Below are positions 1-8,245 of a stretch of 28,980 nucleotides of DNA, one piece after another. The notes under the pieces are model-generated. The model did no database searches. It was given only the letters and a program-made list of their open reading frames with translations, and was not told where the DNA came from. Both the position numbers and the translations under genes were made by a program. Each line of letters begins with the position of its first letter. Positions within the stretch are counted from its first letter, which is position 1. Source of the DNA: Chloroflexota bacterium (GTDB lineage Bacteria > Chloroflexota > Limnocylindria > Limnocylindrales > CSP1-4); the NCBI GenBank assembly GCA_017881985.1, contig JADGQH010000004.1, positions 1-28,980 of the forward strand, given 5' to 3'.

Positions 1-602
1 CGACGGTGGGCGTGCCCGCGGCGGACCCCCCGGTCGATCCGGTGCGCACGCCGCGCGACGGCGACCTCGGCCCCGAGGCGCGTGGCCTGCCCGCCGATGA
101 CCTGCGGCGCCTCGCCGGCCGTCACGGCCGGGCGACCTCCCTGCTCCTTGCGACCGCGGGGGAGCGGGGCGCGCTCGACGACTTCGAACGGATTCCCGGC
201 ACGGCCTCCGCCTGGGCGGAGATCCGATGGGCGGCGCGCGCCGAGGGCGTGGTGCACCTCGAGGACCTCCTCCTGCGCCGCGTCCGCCTGGGGCTCACCC
301 TCCCGGAGGGCGGGGCCGCGGTCCTGGGTCGCGTGCGGGAGATCGCGCAGCCCGAGCTGGGCTGGAGCGACGCGCACTGGGACGCGGAGGAGGCCGCCTA
401 TCGAGCGCTCTGGGCGAGCGATTACGCGCCGCCCGGCCGGGCCGATGCGGGCGGCGATCCTCCGTCCGACCGAGCGGTTGCGGGTGGCGGTCCTCCCTCC
501 GCGGGCCTCGATCCGGGGCCCGCAGGCCTCGATGCCGGTGCCGATCGCGCGCCTGCCCCCGCGGGCCTCGATGCCGGTTCGCCCGCGATGACGGTTCGAT
601 GA
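1..602 (+). CDS. glpD: Glycerol-3-phosphate dehydrogenase, C-terminal part (5' end cut by window)
   Basis: The frame is open to the left edge, so only about the last 200 residues are present. Known family role: FAD-dependent oxidation of glycerol-3-phosphate to dihydroxyacetone phosphate, passing electrons to quinone at the membrane. Seen: a segment with EIRWAARAEGVVHLEDLLLR, then RRVRLGLTLP and LGW, which matches the helical C-terminal domain (DAO_C) of GlpD. The FAD domain would lie upstream. After about residue 140 of the visible part the protein continues into a Gly/Asp/Pro/Ala tail (GLDPG, GLDAG, GLDAG) encoded by near-repeats at 501-577; this looks disordered and is not part of the usual domain. 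The stop overlaps the next start as ATGA (599-602), so it is translationally coupled to an FGGY kinase, which supports glycerol use. GlpD is my best assignment, but the catalytic part cannot be seen. Confidence 0.72.
   Translation, partial: TVGVPAADPPVDPVRTPRDGDLGPEARGLPADDLRRLAGRHGRATSLLLATAGERGALDDFERIPGTASAWAEIRWAARAEGVVHLEDLLLRRVRLGLTLPEGGAAVLGRVREIAQPELGWSDAHWDAEEAAYRALWASDYAPPGRADAGGDPPSDRAVAGGGPPSAGLDPGPAGLDAGADRAPAPAGLDAGSPAMTVR
501..577 (+). repeat. Three imperfect copies of GCGGGCCTCGATSCCGG in the glpD tail
   Basis: Copies begin at 501, 522 and 561 and encode GLD(P/A)G. They form the low-complexity C-terminal tail of the GlpD-like protein and look like slippage-driven coding repeats. 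Confidence 0.6.
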
Positions 603-2158
603 CCGCCGCCGATCACGTCCTGGCGATCGACGTCGGGACGCAGAGCGTCCGGGCGCTCCTGTTCGGGCCGGACGGGTCGCTTGCCGCGAAGGCGAAGATC
701 GTGATCGAGCCGTACGTCTCGCCCCACCCGGGGTGGGCGGAGCAGGACCCGGAGGTGTACTGGACCGCGATCGGCCAGGCGTGCACGGCTCTCTGGGCGG
801 ACGCCGCCGCGCGGCGCGACGCGGTGGCAGGCGTGGCGCTCACGACCCAGCGCGGCACGGTCGTGGTCGTCGATCGGGACGGCGCGCCCCTCCGACCGGC
901 GATCGTCTGGCTCGACCAGCGTCGGACCCTCGGCCTGCCGCAGGTCGGCGGGATCAACGGCCTCGCGTTCCGCGTGCTCGGCGTGCGGGACACGGTTGCG
1001 GCGTTTCAGGCCGACGCCGAGGCGAACTGGTTGCGCATCAACGAGCCCGACACCTGGGCCCGCACGGCGAAGTTCCTGCTCCTCTCGGGGTTCCTGGTCC
1101 ACCGGCTGGTTGGCCGCTATGTCGACGCGGACGCCGCCCAGGTGGGCTATCTCCCGTTCGACTTCAAGCGCCGCCGATGGGCGGGGCGCGGCGACTGGAA
1201 ATGGCGCGTGGCCCCGCTCGACCCGGCGATGCTGCCGGATCTCGTCACGTCCGGCGCGGAGCTGGGCGCGCTCACGCAGGGCGCGGCCGCGCACCTCGGC
1301 CTGCCCGCCGGCACGCCCGTCATCGCGGCGGGCGCCGACAAGGCGTGCGAGGTCCTCGGCTCCGGCTGCCTTGCCCCGAACCTGGGCGCGCTCTCGTTCG
1401 GGACGACGGCCACGTTCAACTCCACGCACCGGCGATACGTGGAGGCCGTGCCGCTCGTGCCGCCGTACCCCGCGGCGGTCCCGGGGGCATGGAGCCTGGA
1501 GATCCAGGTCTACCGCGGCTTCTGGCTCGTGGAGTGGTTCCGCCGCGAGTTCGGGGCGGCCGAGGAAGCGGCCGCGCTGGCCCGGGGGATCGACCCGGTC
1601 GACGTCCTCGACGAGCTCCTCGCGACCACCCCGCCGGGCGCGATGGGTCTCGTCCTCCAGCCCACCTTCTCGCCGGGCGTCCGGATCCCGGGGCCCGAGG
1701 CGAAGGGCGCGGCGATCGGATTCGGCGATGTCCACGGCCGCGCGCACCTCTACCGGGCTGTCGTCGAAGGGCTGGCGTACGCACTCCGCGAGGCGAAGGA
1801 ACGGACCGAGCGGCGCACGAAGGTCCCCATCACTGCGCTGCGCGTCTCGGGCGGCGGGGCCCGCTCTGATCGCGTCGTGCAGATCACGGCCGACGTCTTC
1901 GGGCTGCCCGTGGGACGGCCGCACACGGTCGAGACGTCCGGTCTCGGCGCCGCGATCGACGCCGCCGTCGGCCTCGGGATCCATCCCTCGTTCGACGCGG
2001 CGGTGGCCGCGATGACGCGCCTGGCCGAGGTCCGCGATCCCGACCCGACCGCCCAGGCTCGCTACGACGCGTTGTACCGGCGCGTCTACCTGCCGATGTA
2101 CGAGCGCCTTCGGCCGCTCTACGAGGAGATCCGGGCGATCACGGGCTACCCCGAGTAG
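599..2158 (+). CDS. FGGY-family carbohydrate kinase, glycerol kinase-like by context
   Basis: 519 residues, normal for an FGGY kinase. The start is the ATG at 599, which overlaps the previous stop as ATGA; homologous sequence begins directly there (ADHVLAIDVGTQSVRALLF, the phosphate-1 loop of the sugar-kinase/actin fold). Further landmarks are HPGWAEQDPEVYW near residue 42, IVWLDQRR near 103, the second phosphate motif LGALSFGTTATF in the middle, and VSGGGARSDRVVQITADVFG with a following GLGAAIDAAVGLG in the C-terminal domain. Family knowledge: ATP-dependent phosphorylation of a polyol or sugar. Coupling to glpD favours glycerol, giving glycerol to glycerol-3-phosphate to dihydroxyacetone phosphate. 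The WLDQRR motif is not the classic glycerol-kinase WQDRR form, so another polyol (xylulose, erythritol type) remains possible. Confidence 0.8.
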   Translation: MTAADHVLAIDVGTQSVRALLFGPDGSLAAKAKIVIEPYVSPHPGWAEQDPEVYWTAIGQACTALWADAAARRDAVAGVALTTQRGTVVVVDRDGAPLRPAIVWLDQRRTLGLPQVGGINGLAFRVLGVRDTVAAFQADAEANWLRINEPDTWARTAKFLLLSGFLVHRLVGRYVDADAAQVGYLPFDFKRRRWAGRGDWKWRVAPLDPAMLPDLVTSGAELGALTQGAAAHLGLPAGTPVIAAGADKACEVLGSGCLAPNLGALSFGTTATFNSTHRRYVEAVPLVPPYPAAVPGAWSLEIQVYRGFWLVEWFRREFGAAEEAAALARGIDPVDVLDELLATTPPGAMGLVLQPTFSPGVRIPGPEAKGAAIGFGDVHGRAHLYRAVVEGLAYALREAKERTERRTKVPITALRVSGGGARSDRVVQITADVFGLPVGRPHTVETSGLGAAIDAAVGLGIHPSFDAAVAAMTRLAEVRDPDPTAQARYDALYRRVYLPMYERLRPLYEEIRAITGYPE

Positions 2159-2190
2159 CCGGCCGGGCGTCCGGCGCGTCAGCGCGTTTC

Positions 2191-2221
2191 CGGCCGCCGG
2201 TCACTTCGGGGGCGGCGGCCG
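2191..2221. terminator. Possible hairpin between convergent genes
   Basis: An 8-bp inverted repeat (CGGCCGCC at 2191-2198, GGCGGCCG at 2214-2221) lies in the 92-base gap between the convergent kinase and lipoprotein genes. There is no T-run, so it may only be a stem that helps termination. Confidence 0.3.
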
Positions 2222-2250
2222 CTGCCGGCTGCACCCTGCCGGGGCCGCGC

Positions 2251-3240
2251 TCAGCCGGATTTCGCGGCCTTGATCGCCGCGGCCAGCTCGTCGGGCGCGA
2301 CGACCGCCTCGAACGAGGCCACGACCCTGCCCGATGCACCGATGACGAAGATCCAGGGCTCCGTCGGGATGCCGTAGACGTTCGTTGCCTCGACCGTCAC
2401 GAAGTCGCCATTGGCCAGCACGGGCTGGAGGCGACCGTTCGTCCAGGTGAGCTGGTACGGCTCCACGTTGATGGCCCGGATCGGGTTCGCCTTGACGACG
2501 GCCTTCACGGTGTCGAGCGTCGGGCCGCACTCGGCGCTCTTGCAGAACGCCGGCGTCGCGAATGCCAGGACGAACGGCTCCCGGGCCTTGAGCGCCTGGT
2601 CGACCGATTCGGCATAGAACGACGGGTCGGGCTTGGGGTCAGAGCTGATCTTCGTCACGTCACCACCAACGTCGGCGAGCGTCGGCGTCTTCACCGATGG
2701 GGCTGCGTCCCCGACTGCGGGTGTGGTGCCGCTCGAATCGACGGAGAACTGCATCCGCGCGGTCGCCTGCTTCCCGGCCGCGTCCGTGGCGCTGATCGCG
2801 ACACCCCACGTGCCGGCGGTCGTGAACGTCGGGGTCGCGATGTAGAAGCCGCGCTGGCCGACGATCCCCCAGGCGAAGATCGGCGTCAGCGTCTCGGTCG
2901 GCGTGGTCGCGCTGGCGCAGAGGTCGAAGAACGCCATCTGGAGGTGGATGTCCGGCGACGCCACCGGCTTGTTGGCCTGGTCGATCAGCGAGAACACGAG
3001 CCGGCCCTTCCCCACGACCTTCTCGGAGCTGGCAAGGACCGGGATGATGCCGCTCGTGGTCACCTGGCCGGCCTTCGGCCAGCCCGGCAGCGCGTCGGTG
3101 TTGCACGCGCTCCCGGCGGGAGCAACCGGCGACGCGTCCGCCGTCCCCGGTGTCGGGCTCGTGGCGACGCTCCCTGCGCAGGCAGCGAGGAGCCCGGCGA
3201 CGAGCACGGCGGAAATGGAGAGGCGGATGGATGGATGCAC
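2251..3240 (-). CDS. Lipoprotein with Ig-like and thioredoxin-fold domains, C-X4-C site
   Basis: 329 residues from a GTG at 3240. An upstream in-frame extension exists, but the GTG directly precedes a lipoprotein signal peptide: IRLSISAVLVAGLLAAC, with lipobox LLAAC and lipidated Cys21. Residues about 75-170 look like an all-beta Ig-like/YtkA-like domain (LVFSLIDQANKPVASPDIHL ... GTWGVAISATDAAGK). Residues about 215-329 look like a thioredoxin fold: FVLAFATPAFCKSAECGP, then the GIPTEPWIFVIGASGRVV strand with a cis-Pro-like position. The redox pair is Cys233/Cys238 (C-X4-C) rather than the usual CXXC, or the CXXXC of SCO copper chaperones. It is divergent from the CtaA-CtaB gene, so a role in oxidase assembly (copper or thiol delivery outside the membrane) is an attractive inference. 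The exact family is not recognised. Confidence 0.75.
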   Translation of the reverse strand: MHPSIRLSISAVLVAGLLAACAGSVATSPTPGTADASPVAPAGSACNTDALPGWPKAGQVTTSGIIPVLASSEKVVGKGRLVFSLIDQANKPVASPDIHLQMAFFDLCASATTPTETLTPIFAWGIVGQRGFYIATPTFTTAGTWGVAISATDAAGKQATARMQFSVDSSGTTPAVGDAAPSVKTPTLADVGGDVTKISSDPKPDPSFYAESVDQALKAREPFVLAFATPAFCKSAECGPTLDTVKAVVKANPIRAINVEPYQLTWTNGRLQPVLANGDFVTVEATNVYGIPTEPWIFVIGASGRVVASFEAVVAPDELAAAIKAAKSG

Positions 3241-3246
3241 GCGCGG

Positions 3247-3252
3247 AGGGTA
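3247..3252 (-). promoter_or_regulatory. -10 box TACCCT, 6 bases before the lipoprotein GTG
   Basis: On the minus strand TACCCT is followed by six bases and then the GTG at 3240. Transcription would start at or next to the start codon, giving a leaderless mRNA. No clear -35 and no Shine-Dalgarno sequence are visible. The same hexamer and spacing occur before the membrane-protein gene at 9642. Confidence 0.45.
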
Positions 3253-3377
3253 CCTTTCCCGGCTCGACGTCGCTCCCGCGGCGATGGCCCGTTGCGCGGG
3301 GCGCCACGAGCGTGCCTCGACGAGCCGCCACGTATCGCCCAGCGGGGCGCTCGAGGGCCGCCGCGAGCGAGTCACGC

Positions 3378-3383
3378 TACAAT
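3378..3383 (+). promoter_or_regulatory. -10 box TACAAT (CGCTACAATC) before ctaA-ctaB
   Basis: CGCTACAATC is a near-consensus -10 in the divergent gap 3241-3451. It would give a leader of about 60 bases to the GTG at 3452. GCTACRATC recurs upstream of the genes at 8280 and 19060, with GCTACCATC before 18936. The -35 is poor. Confidence 0.5.
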
Positions 3384-3451
3384 CCGCCGGCGTCCAGGCA
3401 GGCGTGCTCGCCGCAGCGCAGATCGCGCGCCGGGAGCACGGCGGAGGTTGG

Positions 3452-5449
3452 GTGACCCGGTTCCAGAAGCTCGTGGGCGTGACGCTCGCCACGACGCTCG
3501 CGCTCGTCACCGTGGGGGTCGTGGTTCGCGCGACCGGCAGCGGCATGGGCTGCCCGGACTGGCCGTTCTGCTACGGCCAGGTGATCCCGCCGCTCGGCGA
3601 CTTCAAGGCGTGGGCCGAGTGGGTCCACCGTCTCATCGCCGCGGTGATCGGGGTCCTCGTGCTCGGGATCGCGGTCTTTGCGCTGCTCGACCACCGCGAC
3701 CGGCTGAGCCTGCTGCTGCCCTCGATCGGCGCCGTGGCGCTCGTCGGGTTCCAGGCGTGGCTCGGCCGCGAGACGGTTCGCCTCGGCAACTCCGGTCCGT
3801 CGGTCACGGCGCACCTCGCGACGGCGCTCGCCGTGGTCGGCCTGCTCGCGTTCCTGTTGGTCCGCGCCACGTACCCGGCGCGCATGGCGAGTCGCGGCGC
3901 CAGCCAGCGCTTCACGCTGCTGGCGGTCTTCACGGCCGTCGCGGCCTACGCGCTCCTCCTGTTCGGGAGCAACGTCACGTCCGTGGACGCCGCGCTCATC
4001 TTCCCGGACTGGCCGCTCATGGGCGGCGCGATCGTCCCGCCGTTCGGGGACATGCCGCCCGCGACGCAGCTGCTGGCGGTCACGAACGCGCTCCACCGGT
4101 ACGTGGCGGTGATCGTCGGGCTCCTGCTCGCGGCGACGTGGCTCGCGGCGTGGCGCGGCCAGCGCGGCAATCGAACGCTGTTCCGACTCGTGACGATCGC
4201 CGCGCTGCTCTACCCCGTGCAGGCGGTCGTGGGCGCGTTCCAGATCTGGACCCAGCTCGCGCCGTGGACGCAGACGCTGCACGTGGCGCTGGCCGCGTTC
4301 ATCTGGGTCGCGGCGGTCGCGGCCGTCTTTGTCAGCTACTACGGCGCCCGGGTGCGCGTCCGCGAGGGCGCGGCAAGCCCGGGTTCCGGCGTGCCGACGG
4401 GCATCCCCAACGCGGGTGCCGGTCCGTCGACCACGGCGGGCGCGTCGATCGTGCATGCGAAGGCGGTCGCGCTGGCGGTGGCGGTGATCCCGCAGGATCC
4501 TCCCGATCCGCCGGTCCCCCCGGCCCCTGCGGCGCGGCGCCCGTTCCCCGCGACGGTGCGCGCCTACGTCGCGCTCACGAAGCCGCGAATCATCGAGCTC
4601 CTGCTCGTCACGACGATCCCGGCCATGGTCCTGGCGACCCGCGACCTGCCGGGCGTGAACTGGGCGAACTGGGGGATCATCGTCTTCTGGACGCTCGTCG
4701 GCGGGACGCTCGCGGCCGGGGCGGCGAACGCGATCAACCAGTACCTCGACCGCGACATCGACCTGCTGATGACCCGGACGCGTCGACGGCCGCTGCCCGC
4801 GCATGCCGTGGAGCCGGAGCAGGCCCTCGTCTTCGGGATCCTGCTGGGGATCTTCTCGGTCGGGCTGCTCGCTGTCTTCGTCAACCTCGTGGCAGCGTTC
4901 CTGACCCTGCTGGCCATCGGCTTCTACGTCTTCGTGTACACGATGCTCCTGAAGCGGACGACGCCCCAGAACATCGTCATCGGCGGCGCGGCCGGCGCGC
5001 TCCCGCCGGTGATCGGATGGGCTGCAGTGACGGGGAACGTCGAGCTGCCGGCGATCATGCTGTTCGCGCTCGTCTTCTACTGGACGCCGCCCCACTTCTG
5101 GGCACTCAGCCTTCGGCTTGCCAAGGACTACGCCGCGGCCGGGGTGCCGATGCTGCCCGTCGTTCGCGGCACGGCCGAGACGACCCGCCAGATCTTCCTC
5201 TACACGGTGCTGCTGGTCGCCGTCAGCCTCGTGTTCTTCGCGGTGGCGAGGATGGGCCTGGTCTACCTGGTCGCGGCGGTCGTGCTCGGCGCGATGTTCC
5301 TCTGGCAGTCGGGGAGGCTCGCCCGGGAGGGCACGGTCGAGGGCACGACCGCCGGCGCGATCCGGCTCTACAAGTTCTCGATCACGTACCTGACGCTGCT
5401 CTTCCTGGCGGTCGCCGTCGACGCCCTCGTCGCGGTCCGGGTCGCGTAG
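3452..5449 (+). CDS. ctaAB: Fused heme A synthase and protoheme IX farnesyltransferase (CtaA-CtaB)
   Basis: 665 residues. The GTG at 3452 is chosen because GGAGG (3443-3447) precedes it and CtaA homology begins at once (LVTVGVVVRATGSGMGCPDW). Residues about 1-305 are the heme A synthase domain: CPDWPFCYGQVIPP with a cysteine pair, heme-ligand histidines in EWVHRLIA, VTAHLATAL, NALHRYVAV and LHVALAAF, and the internal duplication (FPDWPLMGG). A Gly/Pro/Ala/Val linker (about 310-365) leads to heme O synthase/COX10: YVALTKPRIIELLL, the Asp-rich prenyl-diphosphate site NQYLDRDIDLLMTRT, and YWTPPHFWALSLRLAKDYA. Family role: heme B to heme O (farnesyl transfer), then heme O to heme A (hydroxylation/oxidation), for aa3-type oxidases. 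The order is reversed relative to the chemistry. All-membrane protein with roughly 15-17 segments. No oxidase subunits are seen nearby. Confidence 0.93.
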   Translation: MTRFQKLVGVTLATTLALVTVGVVVRATGSGMGCPDWPFCYGQVIPPLGDFKAWAEWVHRLIAAVIGVLVLGIAVFALLDHRDRLSLLLPSIGAVALVGFQAWLGRETVRLGNSGPSVTAHLATALAVVGLLAFLLVRATYPARMASRGASQRFTLLAVFTAVAAYALLLFGSNVTSVDAALIFPDWPLMGGAIVPPFGDMPPATQLLAVTNALHRYVAVIVGLLLAATWLAAWRGQRGNRTLFRLVTIAALLYPVQAVVGAFQIWTQLAPWTQTLHVALAAFIWVAAVAAVFVSYYGARVRVREGAASPGSGVPTGIPNAGAGPSTTAGASIVHAKAVALAVAVIPQDPPDPPVPPAPAARRPFPATVRAYVALTKPRIIELLLVTTIPAMVLATRDLPGVNWANWGIIVFWTLVGGTLAAGAANAINQYLDRDIDLLMTRTRRRPLPAHAVEPEQALVFGILLGIFSVGLLAVFVNLVAAFLTLLAIGFYVFVYTMLLKRTTPQNIVIGGAAGALPPVIGWAAVTGNVELPAIMLFALVFYWTPPHFWALSLRLAKDYAAAGVPMLPVVRGTAETTRQIFLYTVLLVAVSLVFFAVARMGLVYLVAAVVLGAMFLWQSGRLAREGTVEGTTAGAIRLYKFSITYLTLLFLAVAVDALVAVRVA

Positions 5450-5504
5450 GCGGGGGCCCGGTCGGACTGGTTGCTCGAGCCGGGGCGGGTTGCCCCGGGG
5501 CGAT

Positions 5505-5590
5505 GCCGGGCTCGCCCGGCGCTACTCGCCCACGGTGCCCGGGGAGAAGCCGGGCTCGCCCCGCGCTACTCGCCGACGGTGCCCGGGGAG
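5505..5590. repeat. Tandem duplication of a 42-bp unit at the 3' end of the yczE-like gene
   Basis: 5505-5546 and 5549-5590 are nearly identical (two mismatches; period 44). The right copy contains the last codons and stop of the minus-strand membrane protein (SPGTVGE, stop). The left copy repeats the same codons and stop downstream of the gene. 5505-5520 is also a perfect hairpin (GCCGGG-CTCG-CCCGGC) that could end transcription from either side. Confidence 0.75.
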
Positions 5591-6234
5591 TGGAGCTCCT
5601 CGGCCAGCTCCGGGCGGCGCGCCCGCCCGACGCGCCCCTCCCGGTCGAACACGCTGAGCGCGACCTGGACGATCGGCCCGATTCCGAACGCGAACAGCAC
5701 GGTCCCGATGCCGACGGTGCCGCCGAGCAGGAACCCGGCCACCAGGGCGCTCAGCTCGATCGCCGTTCGCGCCCGCCGGATCGACCAGCCGTACCGGTGG
5801 TGGATGCCGGTCATGACGCCATCGCGCGGGCCCGCTCCAAGGTCGGCCGCGAGGTACAGGCCGGTCGCGATCCCGATCACGAGGACCCCGGCCGCGGTCA
5901 TCGCGAGCTGCACGACCGGCTGGGATGGCTGGGGCAGGAGGGGCAGCGCGACGTTCGTGGCCGTCCCGATCAGCGCGACGTTGAGGATCGTGCCGATCCC
6001 CGGCCGCTCCCCGAGCGGCCACCAGAGGAACAGGATCGGGATCCCGACGAGGATGCTCACGGTGCCGAGGTCCACGCCGATGTGGCGCCCGATCCCCTGG
6101 TGGAAGACCTCCCACGGCCCGAGGCCGAGCCCGGCGTCCGCCATCGCGGCGATCCCGAGGCCGAAGAGCAGCAGCCCCGCGATCAGCCCGGGCAGGCGTC
6201 GCGCGACGCCCCACCCGAACCATCGATCGTGCAT
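5566..6234 (-). CDS. YczE/YyaS-family integral membrane protein
   Basis: 222 residues from the ATG at 6234; a longer open frame upstream lacks membrane character and would pass through the promoter. Seen: about five hydrophobic segments, with LLLFGLGIAAMADAGLGLGP followed by WEVFHQG near the N-terminus, LGTVSILVGIPILFLWWPLG, and a conserved-looking loop LYLAADLGAGPRDGVMTGIH. This matches the YczE (COG2364) family as I know it: small membrane proteins of unknown substrate, often called YitT-like. The C-terminus is short and charged (FDREGRVGRARRPELAEELH). It is divergent from the nuclease at 6341, and its 3' end is duplicated just downstream. No function can be given beyond a membrane role. 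Confidence 0.75.
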   Translation of the reverse strand: MHDRWFGWGVARRLPGLIAGLLLFGLGIAAMADAGLGLGPWEVFHQGIGRHIGVDLGTVSILVGIPILFLWWPLGERPGIGTILNVALIGTATNVALPLLPQPSQPVVQLAMTAAGVLVIGIATGLYLAADLGAGPRDGVMTGIHHRYGWSIRRARTAIELSALVAGFLLGGTVGIGTVLFAFGIGPIVQVALSVFDREGRVGRARRPELAEELHSPGTVGE

Positions 6235-6241
6235 GCGCTGG

Positions 6242-6247
6242 ATCGTA
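6242..6247 (-). promoter_or_regulatory. -10 box TACGAT, 7 bases before the ATG at 6234
   Basis: The minus strand reads GTTACGATC and then the ATG seven bases later. A start site 6-8 bases below the -10 would fall on the start codon, so the mRNA is probably leaderless. No clear -35. Confidence 0.5.
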
Positions 6248-6340
6248 ACGGGATGCGGCGGGGCTAGGGTCGCGGTGCGCCACGCCCCTGCCTGCGCCCG
6301 CGACGTGACGCGGCCCCGCGCCGGTGGCACCATCCGCAGC

Positions 6341-8179
6341 ATGGACCTTCACTTCCTCGGCGCCGCGACCACCGTCACGGGCAGCCAGTTCCTCCTCGAG
6401 ACCGGCCAGGCACGCATCCTCGTGGACTGCGGCATGTTCCAGGGAGGGCCCAACGAGGCGATCCGCAACCGGATCCCGCTCGCATTCGACCCGGCCACCC
6501 TCGACGCGATCCTGCTCACCCACGCCCACCTGGACCACTGCGGGCTTATCCCGCATGTCGTCCGGGAAGGTTTCCGCGGCCCGATTCGCGCGACGGCCGG
6601 GACCATCGAGCTCGCGCGCCTCGTCCTCCTCGACTCGGGGCGGCTCCAGGAGGAGTTCAGCAAGCGCGAGGACCGCTGGGAGCGGCGCCACCCGGACAGG
6701 GCCGAGGCCGACGACGCGAAGGAACAGGCGGCGCTCGACGCCGCGATCGAGCTCGCCGAGGCCGGCGAGCACGGCACGCAGCCGACCACCGCCGCGGCGA
6801 GCTTCGCGGCCCGGAGCCACGAGACGGTCGATGACGCGCCGACGTCCGCGCCGGATGCGGCCACGCCGGCCGCGACAGCGCGAACAGCGCCCGCGACCCC
6901 CGCCGCTGCCGCCAGCCCGCTCACGGCGCGGGCAGTGCCCGCGGACACGACGCCCGCGGCTCCCGGGGCGCCCGCCCCCGGGACCATTCGCCACGCCCAG
7001 GAGGCGGCGCACGCCGAAGGCGCCCATGTCGCCACGTCGATCGAGCCGGTTGGAGGGCCCGGGCGCCCGGACAACGAGCGCGACCTTCGGGCGACCGCCG
7101 TGGAGCTGACGCCCGACCTCGACGCGCCCCTCTACACGGAACGCGACGCGGTGGAGAGCCTCCGCGGCTTCCGCCCCGTCCGATACGGCGTGGAGGAGGA
7201 GGTTGCGCCCGGGATCCACGCGACCTACCTCGACGCGGGCCACATCCTTGGTTCCGCGATCATCCGGCTCCGCGTGCAGGACGTGCCCGGCGGTCCGGAG
7301 CGGATCCTCGTCTTCTCCGGCGACCTGGGCCGGACCGGGGCGCCGATCATCGCCGACCCGACCCCCATGAGCGACGCCGACTATGTCCTCTGCGAGTCCA
7401 CGTACGGCGGCCGGGAGCACGAGCCGACGGCCGAGGCGCACCGGATCCTGGCGGAGACCGTCCGTCTCGTCGCGGAGCACGACGGCGTCCTGCTCGTGCC
7501 GTCGTTCGCGATCGGGCGGACCCAGGAGATCGTCTGGGAGCTGGACCGGCTGGTGTCGGCGGGCGAGATCCCGGCGCTGCCGCTCTACCTGGACTCGCCG
7601 ATGGCCTCGAAGGCGAGCGACATCTACCGGCGCCACGCGGAGTACTACGACGACGAGACCCGGGCGCTCTTCGAATCCGGCGACACGCCGCTCGACTACC
7701 CGAAGCAGATCGTGGTCAACGACATGGCGCAGTCGCAGGCGATCGCCAGGGCGCGCCGGCCGTACATGATCGTGGCGTCGAACGGCATGCTCACCGGCGG
7801 ACGGGTCGTCGGGCACCTCCGGAACCTGATCGACGATCCGGCCGCCACGATCCTCTTCGTGGGGTACCAGGGCGAGGGGACGCTCGGCCGCCACCTCCAG
7901 GAGGGCGCCAGGACGGTCCGCCTGGACGGGCAGGTTCGCGACGTCCGGTGCCGGATCGCCTCGATCAGCGGCTTCTCTGCGCACGCCGACGAGCCGGGGC
8001 TGCTCGCCTGGCTGGCGGGGTTCGCCCATGGGAAGGCCGCCGGCGACCCCGGCTTCCCGCGCCGCGTCTTCCTGGTCCACGGCGACCCCGGTCCCCAGGC
8101 GGAGCTGGCCCCGAAGGTCACCGCGCTCGGCTTCGACGTGCACGTCCCGCGCTGGCACGAGGTCGTCACGCTCGACTGA
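6341..8179 (+). CDS. Metallo-beta-lactamase/beta-CASP RNA-processing nuclease with a long low-complexity insertion
   Basis: 612 residues from the ATG at 6341. Seen: motif HAHLDH at 61-66 (zinc site), GHILGS at 300-305, FSGDLGR near 325, the beta-CASP part LVPSFAIGRTQE (about 385-396), ASNGMLTGGR, GYQGEGTLGRHL, and the C-terminal GFSAHADE (about 544) and FLVHGDPGPQ motifs. Family role: zinc-dependent endo/exonuclease acting on RNA in the cytoplasm (YSH1/CPSF-like bacterial proteins of about 450-470 residues). The extra length is an insertion at about 115-262, between LLDSGRLQEEF and LYTERDAV, rich in Ala, Thr, Pro and Glu. The normal core is intact on both sides, so the enzyme should be active; the insertion may be a disordered loop. 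There is no good Shine-Dalgarno sequence; CACCAT at 6328-6333 could be a -10 giving a leaderless transcript. Confidence 0.88.
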   Translation: MDLHFLGAATTVTGSQFLLETGQARILVDCGMFQGGPNEAIRNRIPLAFDPATLDAILLTHAHLDHCGLIPHVVREGFRGPIRATAGTIELARLVLLDSGRLQEEFSKREDRWERRHPDRAEADDAKEQAALDAAIELAEAGEHGTQPTTAAASFAARSHETVDDAPTSAPDAATPAATARTAPATPAAAASPLTARAVPADTTPAAPGAPAPGTIRHAQEAAHAEGAHVATSIEPVGGPGRPDNERDLRATAVELTPDLDAPLYTERDAVESLRGFRPVRYGVEEEVAPGIHATYLDAGHILGSAIIRLRVQDVPGGPERILVFSGDLGRTGAPIIADPTPMSDADYVLCESTYGGREHEPTAEAHRILAETVRLVAEHDGVLLVPSFAIGRTQEIVWELDRLVSAGEIPALPLYLDSPMASKASDIYRRHAEYYDDETRALFESGDTPLDYPKQIVVNDMAQSQAIARARRPYMIVASNGMLTGGRVVGHLRNLIDDPAATILFVGYQGEGTLGRHLQEGARTVRLDGQVRDVRCRIASISGFSAHADEPGLLAWLAGFAHGKAAGDPGFPRRVFLVHGDPGPQAELAPKVTALGFDVHVPRWHEVVTLD

Positions 8180-8245
8180 CGCCAGCCTCCGCGGCTCCGG
8201 GCGTGATCGTCGGAGCGTCGCGCCCTGACTGTCATCGCCATCCGC

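Noticed and set aside
422..1984. 520-codon open frame opposite the FGGY kinase
   Set aside because: Arg/Asp/Glu/Gly-rich composition without any domain; a high-GC shadow of the kinase frame.
2251..3546. Longer lipoprotein frame starting at 3546
   Set aside because: The first 102 residues lie opposite ctaA and its promoter and precede a clear lipoprotein signal peptide.
2944..6267. 1107-codon plus-strand open frame
   Set aside because: Runs through a minus-strand gene, the ctaA-ctaB gene in another frame and the yczE-like gene; composition is typical of a shadow frame.
8194..8216. 6-bp inverted repeat GCTCCG/CGGAGC after the nuclease gene
   Set aside because: Short arms and no T-run; common by chance at this GC content.
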